64,000 nucleotides of DNA from NCBI GenBank assembly GCA_963771435.1, contig CAVYTF010000009.1, forward strand, positions 372,001 through 436,000. The letters are read 5' to 3'. Each line of letters starts with the position of its first letter. Position 1 is the stretch's first letter. Below are positions 17,518 through 25,678 of this stretch, piece after piece. The notes under the pieces are model-generated. The model worked only from the letters and a program-made list of their open reading frames with translations, searched no databases and was not told the origin of the DNA. Both the position numbers and the translations under genes were made by a program. Origin of the DNA: CAVYTF01 sp963771435 (GTDB taxonomy: Bacteria > Bacteroidota > Bacteroidia > Chitinophagales > Chitinophagaceae).

Positions 17518-17574
17518 TTAACGACCTTTCAAACTATTTTCTTTGTAATTTTATAACTAAAATAAAAAATAGAT

Positions 17575-18342
17575 ATGGCACTTTTTAATTCGGGAAATCC
17601 AACATTGTCCCAAAAAATATTCGACAGAAGTTTAGAAACAACTGATGACGGTGTGATGACCGTTAGGGGAAGCATTAACAAGTTTGGTTTTTTATTGTTC
17701 ATGGTTATTGCGGGGGCTATTTATAACTGGCATTTGTTTACTGTGGGCAAAGAGGCATCCATGATGACCTTGTTATGGATAGGGTTAATTGGGGGTTTGA
17801 TAACAGGGTTGATCGTTTCTTTTAAACCCACGACTGCCCGGTATCTTGCGCCTGCTTATGGCATATTGGAAGGCCTGGCGCTTGGTGGCCTTTCTGCTAT
17901 TGTGAATGCACAATTCAGCGTAAAATATCCAGGCATAGTAGTGCAGGCAGTAGGTTTAACCTTTGGAGTAGGTGTTGTAATGTTCCTGCTTTATAATTTC
18001 CGCATTATCCAGGCGACACAGAAATTCAAGTCAGTTATAGTTTCTGCCATGGCAGGCATTCTCTTGTTTTATGTAGTGTACTGGATACTTAGTTTGTTTG
18101 GCGTGAACATGGCGTTTATGAGTTGGAACGACAGTAGTATGTTAGGGATCGGCATCAACCTGTTTATAGCTGCAATTGCAGCTTTAAGCCTGATAATGGA
18201 CTTTGACAGGATCGAACAGGGGGCAGCAACAGGGGCGCCAAAATATATGGAATGGTATGGTGCGTTTGGTTTGCTGGTAACAATGGTTTGGCTTTATATC
18301 CAGATCCTGAAACTACTTAGCCGCTTTGCAAGCAGGCGATAA
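17575..18342 (+). CDS. Bax inhibitor-1/YccA-type membrane protein
   Basis: The product is 255 aa. It has seven hydrophobic segments after an N-terminal stretch, ALFNSGNPTLSQKIFDRS. The conserved start GVMTVRGSINK, the segment PAYGILEGLALGGLSAI and the motif IMDFDRIEQGA near the end are typical of the TMBIM/BI-1 family branch found in bacteria. Members are pH-sensitive calcium-leak channels in structural studies, but the physiological role in bacteria is unclear. It is ended by a strong terminator at 18362. Confidence 0.88.
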   Translation: MALFNSGNPTLSQKIFDRSLETTDDGVMTVRGSINKFGFLLFMVIAGAIYNWHLFTVGKEASMMTLLWIGLIGGLITGLIVSFKPTTARYLAPAYGILEGLALGGLSAIVNAQFSVKYPGIVVQAVGLTFGVGVVMFLLYNFRIIQATQKFKSVIVSAMAGILLFYVVYWILSLFGVNMAFMSWNDSSMLGIGINLFIAAIAALSLIMDFDRIEQGAATGAPKYMEWYGAFGLLVTMVWLYIQILKLLSRFASRR

Positions 18343-18361
18343 TTTATTTGTTCATACTAAT

Positions 18362-18391
18362 AAAAGCCGGAATAGAAGTTCCGGCTTTTTT
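18362..18391 (+). terminator. Rho-independent terminator
   Basis: AAAAGCCGGAA (18362-18372) pairs with TTCCGGCTTTT (18379-18389) around a TAGAAG loop, and T residues follow. It separates the Bax-inhibitor gene from prmA and starts 19 bases after the stop codon. Confidence 0.88.
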
Positions 18392-18410
18392 AATTGATCA
18401 AACTATATAC

Positions 18411-19226
18411 ATGAAAAATTCTGTCTGTATAAAAATTAAAACCAGTGATGCAGCAATAAAAGACCTGCTGGTTGCAAAGCTTGCTGAGATGGGCTTTGAT
18501 GGTTTTGAAGAAGAAAAAGATCGTCTTGTTGCTTATTGTAATGAAGATGATCTTGATGAAAGCATCCTGCTAGAACTGACCGCAGAACTGCATCTTTCTT
18601 ACACTAAGGAAATAATAACGGGACAAAACTGGAACGCATTATGGGAAGCCAACTTTGAACCTGTAGTGGTTGATGATTTTGTTGCCGTAAGAGCAGATTT
18701 TCACGAGCCCATACAGAATGTGCAGCACGAAATAATCATTACTCCGAAAATGAGTTTTGGAACGGGGCATCATGCAACAACTTTTATGATGATGCAGCAA
18801 ATGCGCCAGCTTGATCTCATTGATAAAACTGTTTTAGATCTTGGTACAGGCACCGGAATACTTGCTATTCTTGCTGAAAAATGTGGTGCAAGCGGTGTGA
18901 CTGCTATTGATAATGATGAATGGAGCATCGCCAATGCAGAGGAAAATATTGAGAGGAACAATTGTAATAAAATAAAACTTGTTCAAGGGGATGAAGTGCC
19001 GGCACAGGAGCAGTTTGCCATTATACTTGCCAATATCAATAAGCATATTATTGTTGCAAACCTTTCACAATTGGCTTCTGCTTTAGCGGCTAATGGTTAC
19101 CTGCTTTTAAGCGGGTTGCTGGAAGAAGACGAAAAAGATATTTTGCTGCAAACGGATCTATTGAAACTTCAGCATGTTCATACTACTGAAAGGAGCGGAT
19201 GGATAAATATTTTATTAAAAACTTAA
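18411..19226 (+). CDS. prmA: Ribosomal protein L11 methyltransferase
   Basis: The product is 271 aa from ATG 18411; the open frame before it runs through the terminator and is not coding. An N-terminal substrate-binding domain (SVCIKIKTSDAAIKDLLVAK) precedes the SAM-binding Rossmann domain with KMSFGTGHHATT, VLDLGTGTGILAILAEKCGA and AIDNDEWSIANAEEN. The catalytic-region motif is IILANINKHII, where most family members have LANI followed by a hydrophobic run. PrmA trimethylates L11 on lysines and the N terminus. It is followed 62 bp later by plsY on the same strand. Confidence 0.93.
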   Translation: MKNSVCIKIKTSDAAIKDLLVAKLAEMGFDGFEEEKDRLVAYCNEDDLDESILLELTAELHLSYTKEIITGQNWNALWEANFEPVVVDDFVAVRADFHEPIQNVQHEIIITPKMSFGTGHHATTFMMMQQMRQLDLIDKTVLDLGTGTGILAILAEKCGASGVTAIDNDEWSIANAEENIERNNCNKIKLVQGDEVPAQEQFAIILANINKHIIVANLSQLASALAANGYLLLSGLLEEDEKDILLQTDLLKLQHVHTTERSGWINILLKT

Positions 19227-19272
19227 ATTTATTTTAAGCATAATATTATCCACTATTTATTAACCAAAAGAT

Positions 19273-19280
19273 TACATTTG
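19273..19280 (+). promoter_or_regulatory. Candidate -7 promoter box TACATTTG for plsY
   Basis: TACATTTG is an exact TAnnTTTG match, 8 bases before the plsY ATG at 19289. This would give a transcript starting at or next to the start codon. No clear -33 TTTG is present. Confidence 0.5.
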
Positions 19281-19288
19281 TAATCCTG

Positions 19289-19945
19289 ATGAATGAATTA
19301 GTATTAATAATACTGGCATATTTAATTGGTTCAATACCCACAGCTGTTTGGATAAGCAATCATTTTTTTGACATAGACATACGCGATTACGGCAGCGGCA
19401 ACTCAGGCGCTACCAACACTTTCAGGGTTTTGGGCAACAAATGGGGCTGCATCGTTATGGCCGTTGACGTGTTGAAAGGAGTAACTGCCACTTCCCTTTA
19501 TCTTCTTCTTCCTTTTTATGCTGCGAGAGTGAACGATTGGGATCGCACTAATTTAATGATCGGCCTTGGACTTGCTGCAGTGATCGGTCATATTTTCCCG
19601 ATCTGGGCAAAGTTTAAAGGCGGAAAAGGGGTTGCTACCTTGTTTGGGATGATACTTGCCATACAGCCGATCGTTGCCGCTTGTTGTATAGGTGTTTTTT
19701 TACTGGTTTTATATTTGACCAGATTTGTTTCCCTGAGCTCAATTTTGTCTGGGGTAGCCTTTGCAATATTTATCCTTTATATTTTTGATGACCATGTATA
19801 CTTGTACCGTGCATTTTCTATTTCGGTGGCGTTGCTTATATTACTTACACATCAAAAAAACATCAACCGCCTCATTAAGGGGACGGAAAGTAAAGTGCCT
19901 ATTTTAAAGTATAGGGACCGTAGAAGAAGAAGAAGGGAACGGTGA
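19289..19945 (+). CDS. plsY: Acyl-phosphate:glycerol-3-phosphate acyltransferase
   Basis: The product is 218 aa. It is a polytopic inner-membrane protein with the three PlsY cytoplasmic motifs: RDYGSGNSGATNTFRVLG (about 33-50), the GHIFPIWAKFKGGKGVAT region with the KGGKG acyl-phosphate site, and the later segment before LTHQKNINRLIKGTE. It transfers acyl groups from acyl-phosphate to the 1-position of glycerol-3-phosphate, the first step in phospholipid synthesis. The C terminus is a run of Arg (RDRRRRRRER), encoded by AGAAGAAGA repeats. It may be cotranscribed with prmA or use the promoter at 19273. Confidence 0.94.
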   Translation: MNELVLIILAYLIGSIPTAVWISNHFFDIDIRDYGSGNSGATNTFRVLGNKWGCIVMAVDVLKGVTATSLYLLLPFYAARVNDWDRTNLMIGLGLAAVIGHIFPIWAKFKGGKGVATLFGMILAIQPIVAACCIGVFLLVLYLTRFVSLSSILSGVAFAIFILYIFDDHVYLYRAFSISVALLILLTHQKNINRLIKGTESKVPILKYRDRRRRRRER

Positions 19946-20020
19946 TATAAATTGAGTGTTGCTTTTCGCGATCGATCTGGTTTCTGTGTTTTCTAAAACC
20001 TATACTGTGAAGTTAGCCCA

Positions 20021-20998
20021 CTATGGCAGATCATAAATCTGTTTCAATTCTGCACAAATTCTTTCAATTGATCTTTCAAGGGGGGTATAGGCAAAAGAAG
20101 GCAAAGCTTTTAATAGTTTGGAGTTGTCAAAGTTTACTTTGGCAAGAGCAGTTTTGGAAGTTTCTTTTGTGACAAACGGGGTTTTGCCACTGAACGATGC
20201 TTTAATGGCCTCAAGACGCCAAACAATCGCGGCAAAAAGCGGTGTAACTTTTTTTCCCGGGGCTTTTTTGCCAAAGGATCTCGCAATCATATCAAATAAA
20301 GCTTTATAGGAAATATTCTCTGCGCTGATAATGAAACGCTGGGCAGTAATGTCGCTTTGCATAAGCAATATCATTGCTTTCACGGCGTCCTCCACATCTA
20401 CAAAACCGCTTACGCTATCGGAGTACCATGGAAATTCATTGTACACACTCTTAAAAATGCCGGAGGAGCCTTTGCTCCAATCGCCTGCGCCTAAAATGAT
20501 CACAGGGTTTACAATCACTGCATGCAAGCCTTCGCCAATGCCCCGCCACACCTCCATTTCAGCGAGATACTTGCTTTTGCCGTATTCGCTATTGCTTGTT
20601 TCTTCACTCCATGTCATGGTTTCGTTGATGGCTTCGGTTTCCCTTATCCTTCCCAAAGCGGATACCGAGCTGACGAATAATAATTTTTGAACGCCAGCAT
20701 TGATGCATGCGTTGACCACGTTTGCAGTGCCCTCTACATTTACCTGGAAAAGTTCTCTTCTTTGTTTAGGGTCAAATGAAACCATCCCCGCGCAATGGTA
20801 TACCTGCTGCACATCACGGCAGGCATCTTCCAAGTCAATAACATCGAGGATGTCAGCCTGTACCCAATTCACCTTTTCAGCGCCTGCAAAAGAAGGTATA
20901 GTATTGCGATACAATGCCCGCAGACGGAGGTTTTGGCTCAGCAATGCTTTTATCAGATGAGAACCGAGTAAGCCTGTGCCGCCTGTAACTAAGATCAT
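20021..20998 (-). CDS. NAD-dependent epimerase/dehydratase family protein
   Basis: The product is 325 aa from ATG 20998, where MILVTGGTGLLGSHLIKALL begins an extended short-chain dehydrogenase fold. TGGTGLLG is the NAD(P)-binding glycine motif. The catalytic Tyr-Lys pair is in SEYGKSKYLAE, with a Ser in FVSSVSALG. VVHCAGMVSFDPKQR-like residues follow the second strand (here VYHCAGMVSFD). The substrate class is not clear; such proteins act on sugar nucleotides, flavonoid-like ketones or steroids. It lies 19 bases downstream of the hydroxyacyl-CoA dehydrogenase gene, so the two are probably one operon. Confidence 0.87.
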   Translation of the reverse strand: MILVTGGTGLLGSHLIKALLSQNLRLRALYRNTIPSFAGAEKVNWVQADILDVIDLEDACRDVQQVYHCAGMVSFDPKQRRELFQVNVEGTANVVNACINAGVQKLLFVSSVSALGRIRETEAINETMTWSEETSNSEYGKSKYLAEMEVWRGIGEGLHAVIVNPVIILGAGDWSKGSSGIFKSVYNEFPWYSDSVSGFVDVEDAVKAMILLMQSDITAQRFIISAENISYKALFDMIARSFGKKAPGKKVTPLFAAIVWRLEAIKASFSGKTPFVTKETSKTALAKVNFDNSKLLKALPSFAYTPLERSIERICAELKQIYDLP

Positions 20999-21017
20999 TG
21001 AAGATGAATGATGTTGG

Positions 21018-21881
21018 TTAATAATTATAAAACCCTTTGCCGGCCTTTCTTCCAAGCGCCCCTTCCTTTACTTTATGTTCTTGTAAGGACAATGGTTTGA
21101 GGCGTTCAGGTTTGCCTAAAGCCTCCCACACTATATTGCTTACAGAAAAATTTATATCCATCCCTATCAGGTCCATCAGCCTGAATGGCCCCATTTTAAA
21201 GCCTGTCGCTTCCATAATAGCATCAACTGTTTCTATTGTTGCAAGGCCATCTTCAATCAATTTCATTGCTTCTAAATAATAAAGCCGTGCCACACGGTTT
21301 ACAATAAAGCCCGGAGCGTCTTTGCATAGTACAGGCGTTTTGCCAAATGCAGTTGCAAGCTGAAATACCTGCTGCACAGTAGTTTCACTTGTTTGCTCCG
21401 TTTGTATAATTTCAACTAATTTCATCAATGGTGCAGGGTTAAAGAAATGCATTCCAATGACATTTGCCGGATATTTTGTTTCACCTGCAATAGCACCAAC
21501 AGCAATAGAGGAAGTGTTCGTAGCAAAAATGGTTATTTCATTGTTGATCGTTGCCAGCTTATTAAACAATTCAACCTTGGCCTCTTTGTTTTCAATAATA
21601 GCTTCAATGATCATGTCGGCAATACAATTCTCTGCCTGACCAGTAAAAGAAATTCTTTGAAATATAGAGGCTTTATCGGCGGCACTTATTTTTTCTTTGT
21701 CAACCAGATGTTGCAATCCTTTGCTGATGGTGGCCTTACTTTTTTCAAGCATAAGCTCATTCACATCAAATTGTATAACTGCAAAGCCTGCCTGCGCAGC
21801 AACCTGCGCAATTCCGCTGCCCATAGTTCCAGCCCCGCAAACACAAACTGTTTTTATTTTCTTAAAAGGGATCAATTTCAT
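21018..21881 (-). CDS. 3-hydroxyacyl-CoA (3-hydroxybutyryl-CoA) dehydrogenase
   Basis: The product is 287 aa from ATG 21881, chosen because MKLIPFKKIKTVCVCGAGTM leads straight into the NAD site GAGTMGSGIAQVAAQAGF. The length and motifs match the short Hbd/PaaH type: NTSSIAVGAIAGETKYPANV, GMHFFNPAPLMKLVEII with the catalytic His, and CKDAPGFIVNRVARLYYLEA. It oxidises (S)-3-hydroxyacyl-CoA with NAD in beta-oxidation, butanoate or phenylacetate metabolism; which one cannot be read here. It is the first gene of a two-gene unit with the epimerase. Confidence 0.93.
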   Translation of the reverse strand: MKLIPFKKIKTVCVCGAGTMGSGIAQVAAQAGFAVIQFDVNELMLEKSKATISKGLQHLVDKEKISAADKASIFQRISFTGQAENCIADMIIEAIIENKEAKVELFNKLATINNEITIFATNTSSIAVGAIAGETKYPANVIGMHFFNPAPLMKLVEIIQTEQTSETTVQQVFQLATAFGKTPVLCKDAPGFIVNRVARLYYLEAMKLIEDGLATIETVDAIMEATGFKMGPFRLMDLIGMDINFSVSNIVWEALGKPERLKPLSLQEHKVKEGALGRKAGKGFYNY

Positions 21882-21965
21882 ACTACTGAATGAACGCAAG
21901 ATAATCAGATGTGCTTTGTTTTTTATATCCGGTTTAATTTGACCGCACAATTGTACTTTTACAGT

Positions 21966-22484
21966 ATGGAGCAATTGGATTTATTTGCTTTGCAGAAAGA
22001 AAAAAAGCCTGTTGAAATAAGACAGGAAAATATACCTGTAAAAAAAGCAGCGCCCGAAAAAAAGAAGAAGGAACCAAAGGTTCTCCAAAAGCGTGGCCGC
22101 AAATCCTATAAAGAAATTAATGCAGGTGTTGATTTAATTGAGGTGCCTGAAGATGAAGTTCTATTTCAAAAGCAATATTATTCCATCAGCACTGTAGCGA
22201 AATGGTTTAATGTAAATGCTTCACTGATTCGTTTGTGGGAGAATGAATTTGACATTTTAAAACCAAAGAAGAACCGAAAAGGTGACAGGCTTTTTCGCCC
22301 GGAAGATGTAAAAAATATACAGCTCATCTATCATCTTTTGCGCCAACGCCAGTTCTCCATGGAAGGAGCAAAAAAATATCTTTCAGGCAATAAAAAGGAT
22401 ATTGAAGTAAATCAACAATTGACAGATTCTTTAACTAAACTAAAATCATTTTTATTAGAATTAAAAACTAATCTTGGCGAATGA
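21966..22484 (+). CDS. MerR-family transcriptional regulator
   Basis: The product is 172 aa from ATG 21966. A Lys-rich disordered N terminus (about 1-60) precedes the winged helix YYSISTVAKWFNVNASLIRL, then WENEFDILKPKKNRKGDRLF and RPEDVKNIQLIYHLL. The helix-turn-helix is followed by a short helix (RQFSMEGAKKYL) and a predicted dimerisation coil. No ligand-binding cysteines are present. The stop overlaps the next start as ATGA, so it is coupled with the thioredoxin-like lipoprotein gene. It diverges from the hydroxyacyl-CoA dehydrogenase and could control it. Confidence 0.85.
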   Translation: MEQLDLFALQKEKKPVEIRQENIPVKKAAPEKKKKEPKVLQKRGRKSYKEINAGVDLIEVPEDEVLFQKQYYSISTVAKWFNVNASLIRLWENEFDILKPKKNRKGDRLFRPEDVKNIQLIYHLLRQRQFSMEGAKKYLSGNKKDIEVNQQLTDSLTKLKSFLLELKTNLGE

Positions 22485-23011
22485 AAAAATTATTCTTTGC
22501 AATTGCAATTTGCATCATTACTGTTTCTTGTTCTACAGGCAAGTCATCCGTTCAGCATATCCGTGCTTATGAAATTGTGCCTGATACCAAGGCAAAAGTT
22601 TTGAAAGGCTTGTTGAATAGAAGCATTATAGAAAACGAAAAGTCCTTCAAATGGTTCCAGGAAAATTATGACCTGGGAACGGCTGATGCCGCTGCAGTTG
22701 CTGCTTTTCAGAAGAATCGCGACAGCTTTCAAATGGTTATTTTCTTCGGTACTTGGTGTGATGATTCTCAAAATCTGGTGCCTCAATTTTACAGGCTGGT
22801 TGATAAAAGCGGTTATCCAGATCAAAATATAACGCTCATTGGCGTTGATAGAACAAAGCAAACATTAGATAACCTCAATAAAGCTTTTCACATTACCAGG
22901 GTACCTACATTTATCGTAATGAAAGATGGAAAAGAAGTAGGGCGTGTGGTTGAATATGGAGAAAGCGGCATTATGGATAAAGAATTAGGAAAGATAGTTG
23001 CAGGCTTATGA
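22481..23011 (+). CDS. Thioredoxin-fold lipoprotein lacking the second active-site Cys
   Basis: The product is 176 aa. The lipoprotein signal is MKKLFFAIAICIITVSCSTG with Cys17. A thioredoxin fold follows: MVIFFGTWCDDSQNLVPQFY (about residues 87-106), then ITLIGVDRTKQTLDN, and the cis-Pro loop ITRVPTFIVMKDGKEVGRV. The usual CxxC is CDDS here, so it cannot form a classical dithiol; a monothiol or chaperone-like role is possible. It overlaps the MerR gene by 4 bp and its end overlaps the convergent MscS gene by 6 bp. Confidence 0.85.
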   Translation: MKKLFFAIAICIITVSCSTGKSSVQHIRAYEIVPDTKAKVLKGLLNRSIIENEKSFKWFQENYDLGTADAAAVAAFQKNRDSFQMVIFFGTWCDDSQNLVPQFYRLVDKSGYPDQNITLIGVDRTKQTLDNLNKAFHITRVPTFIVMKDGKEVGRVVEYGESGIMDKELGKIVAGL

Positions 23012-24091
23012 TTGCTTCTGTGTAACAACCACATCCGAACTGGCTGCTGCAAAATCAATATTGTTTTTGTTGAACAGGGAAATGATCTGCAGGTTTATTT
23101 CCTGCCGCAATTCGAAGAATTGAGAAAGCGTTTGCTGTATAGTTGCAAAATATTCGATGCTTACGATATGGGCGTTTTTCCCCGTATCACTCAAAAAAAC
23201 AGTGAAACTTTCTACTGGATCTTTTTGAAGGATATTTTTTACCTCATCAATTGTTTTTTGCAAAATGTCGGTTGCCACCCAAAGAGCCACCTCTAAGCTT
23301 AATACAGCACGGCGTTGAGTACGCATGGAAACATTATCAATAATATTGTCTACCATTTGCTTGTTAGGAACTGTAATAAATGTCTTTTGATCCGTTCGGA
23401 TACGTGTGCTCCTTAATCCTATTTTTTCAATAGCACCGGTGAAGTCAAGCACTTTAACCGTATCTCCAACAGAAAAAGGCTTATCTGTAAAAATGATAAA
23501 AGACGCTATCAGGTTTTCGAGGCTCTCCCGTGTAGCAAGCGCAATAGCTGCACCAACAAGGCTCAAGCCTGTAAATAAATTGCCGATCCGGTAATGGAAA
23601 GAAAAATGCAACACAAGCAATCCCCCAATAAGGATCAGTATTACCCGAAAAAAATCATTAAAGAAAACGAGAAACTGCCTGCCTGATTGAGCATCCGTTT
23701 TATCATCCAGAAACAGGGAAATGTATTTTGTGATGCGGATGCAAAGCCGGATAAAGGTAATGATCAGAAGGGCACTCGCTACTGAATCCACACAATCGTG
23801 AAAGTTTATTTTGTGAAATACTGTAAATTCAAGTGCCTGTGGGTACTGAAGTTTATCAAAAGCGAGAATAACCACAAGGGCTATTAAAAATATCTCCAGC
23901 GGCTTAGCTACAAGGTCTAAAAAAGATTGTTTATGAAACTTTTCACCTGCCTTAAGTATGGTGAATAAAAGCCCTGCCACATATTTTGAGATAAGTTTTT
24001 TCAGCAGCAGAACAAATAAAATAATGAGCAGAACCGTAAGCCAGGCACCAACTGTGTTATTGAAAAACTCCTTATGTAGAAGCTCCTGCAT
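23006..24091 (-). CDS. MscS-family mechanosensitive ion channel
   Basis: The product is 361 aa. Four or more hydrophobic helices occupy residues 1-190. The pore-lining helix and beta domain follow the MscS pattern: TGLSLVGAAIALATRESLEN, then FIIFTDKPFSVGDTVKVLDF, TGAIEKIGLRSTRIRT and VPNKQMVDNIIDN. The C terminus is short. It is predicted to release osmolytes under hypo-osmotic tension in the inner membrane. It is the last gene of the minus-strand group lpxH, beta-propeller protein, mscS, with only 2 bp before its neighbour. Confidence 0.88.
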   Translation of the reverse strand: MQELLHKEFFNNTVGAWLTVLLIILFVLLLKKLISKYVAGLLFTILKAGEKFHKQSFLDLVAKPLEIFLIALVVILAFDKLQYPQALEFTVFHKINFHDCVDSVASALLIITFIRLCIRITKYISLFLDDKTDAQSGRQFLVFFNDFFRVILILIGGLLVLHFSFHYRIGNLFTGLSLVGAAIALATRESLENLIASFIIFTDKPFSVGDTVKVLDFTGAIEKIGLRSTRIRTDQKTFITVPNKQMVDNIIDNVSMRTQRRAVLSLEVALWVATDILQKTIDEVKNILQKDPVESFTVFLSDTGKNAHIVSIEYFATIQQTLSQFFELRQEINLQIISLFNKNNIDFAAASSDVVVTQKQS

Positions 24092-24093
24092 GT

Positions 24094-24909
24094 TTATTGG
24101 TTAAAAGAATAAATAAAAATGCCTTCTTTGGTGAGCACAAATAGTTCATTTGTGCGCCATTGCGTTTTTATGGCATCGCCCAAAGATATATCCGGAAACG
24201 CTTTCGTACAGTTCCAGGAATTGGTCTGGGCATAATAGAAATTTGTAGAGTCCCTCCCCGATAAAAAGTTATCCGAAACCTGCACATCCTTCCAGTCAGT
24301 AAATGCTATATTTTTTTTGAAAGTGCCGTAATAATCAAAAATTTTCCATCCGAACTTTGCATCGTATAAAAAAAGCTGGCTATTATTATCAATGATCTTT
24401 GAAGGTGAAAAAGTATCAGAAAATAAAAGACGGAAGTCCGGCGACTGTAACAAAACATTCCCATTATAATCCAGCTTCTTTATCATTGCGTCAAGCTCGT
24501 CATAAAGCCATATATTACCATCATAGCTTTGTGCCACAGCCCGAACCTGTAAAATGCCTGACTGCCTTAGATCAACAACGGTAATAACATTCAGGTTCCT
24601 GTCCAGTATCAGCACAGTAGCAAAGTCCTTATAATAAACAAGTATCTTTAGAGGATTGGTTACATCAATAGAAAAGATTTTGCCATATTGTTTAACATCG
24701 TTAAATACGCCAAGCGAATCTCCGTTTGCATTTATTTTTTTTATTTGATTTGTTGGGGTAATGCAATAGATATTTCCAAGATTATCTGCATAGAAATCAA
24801 CAAAGTGGGCAGCTATAGATCTGGTTTGTTTCAAATGCAACAGTGTGTCCCCACTGGCGAAACATGACAGGCAACAAAAAAGAAAGAGCGTGAACAATAT
24901 GTATTTCAT
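24094..24909 (-). CDS. Secreted beta-propeller-like protein
   Basis: The product is 271 aa from ATG 24909, which overlaps the lpxH stop as ATGA. An ATG three codons earlier is also open. The signal sequence is MKYILFTLFLFCCLSCFASG. Repeats such as FYADNLGNIYCITPTNQIKK, AQSYDGNIWLYDELDAMIKK and LDYNGNVLL fit NHL/propeller blades. There is no catalytic motif. It sits between lpxH and mscS in a tight minus-strand cluster, which suggests an envelope role, but no function is assigned. Confidence 0.65.
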   Translation of the reverse strand: MKYILFTLFLFCCLSCFASGDTLLHLKQTRSIAAHFVDFYADNLGNIYCITPTNQIKKINANGDSLGVFNDVKQYGKIFSIDVTNPLKILVYYKDFATVLILDRNLNVITVVDLRQSGILQVRAVAQSYDGNIWLYDELDAMIKKLDYNGNVLLQSPDFRLLFSDTFSPSKIIDNNSQLFLYDAKFGWKIFDYYGTFKKNIAFTDWKDVQVSDNFLSGRDSTNFYYAQTNSWNCTKAFPDISLGDAIKTQWRTNELFVLTKEGIFIYSFNQ

Positions 24910-25670
24910 TCTTCCCATTTTTTCAGTTCTACATCTGTTCCATCAAACGTTGCATAAGTAAAATTGCGTATCCAGTCTCCAAGGTTTATATATCGGCTTT
25001 TTTCATTCAGCCTATGGTCAAGAGGGTAGTGCCTGTGCCCAAAAATAAAGTGATCATAATGTTCTTTTGCAAGTAACTGCCTGGCATAAATGATAAGCCA
25101 TTCCTTGTCTTCACCTAAGAAAATAACATCGCTCATCCCTGTTTTAATTCTGCTTTTGCGGCTGAAATAATTTGCGATGCCAATGCCGATTGTCGGATGA
25201 AGTTGTCCGAAAAACCACTGGCATAATTTATTTCTAAAGATTTTTTTCATAAATTTATAACCGTGGTCATTTGGGCCAAGTCCGTCACCATGGGCAATAT
25301 AAAACTTTTTATTGTTCCATTCAAACACTTTTGGTTCAAAATAAACAGTAATATTCAATTCCTTTTCAAAATAGCCGCTCATCCACATATCATGGTTGCC
25401 AACAAAAAAATGAACAGGAATACCATTGTCAGTCAATTCTGCCAACTTCCCTAATAATCGGACATAGCCTTTTGGGACCACTTTTTTATACTCATACCAA
25501 AAGTCAAAAATATCACCAACAATAAAGATCTGTGCAGCATCTTTGCGAATGTGTTCTAGAAAATTAATTATCTTTTTTTCCCTGGTAACGCTGCTTTTAT
25601 GATCAGGGGCACCAAGATGAAAATCAGAAAGAAAATAAATTTTTTTATGTTTAAATTCAGTTATAATCAT
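24906..25670 (-). CDS. lpxH: UDP-2,3-diacylglucosamine diphosphatase (LpxH-like)
   Basis: The product is 254 aa. Metallophosphoesterase motifs occur in order: FLSDFHLGAPDH (residues 14-25), VGDIFDFWYE, VGNHDMWMSG, IAHGDGLGPNDHGY and IFGHRHYPLD. The Asp/His spacing and the FDFWYE phrase are typical of LpxH, which cleaves UDP-2,3-diacylglucosamine to lipid X in lipid A synthesis at the inner-membrane face. It is transcribed divergently from the MBOAT gene, with only 8 bp between start codons. Confidence 0.9.
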   Translation of the reverse strand: MIITEFKHKKIYFLSDFHLGAPDHKSSVTREKKIINFLEHIRKDAAQIFIVGDIFDFWYEYKKVVPKGYVRLLGKLAELTDNGIPVHFFVGNHDMWMSGYFEKELNITVYFEPKVFEWNNKKFYIAHGDGLGPNDHGYKFMKKIFRNKLCQWFFGQLHPTIGIGIANYFSRKSRIKTGMSDVIFLGEDKEWLIIYARQLLAKEHYDHFIFGHRHYPLDHRLNEKSRYINLGDWIRNFTYATFDGTDVELKKWEE

Positions 25671-25678
25671 TTACAAAG

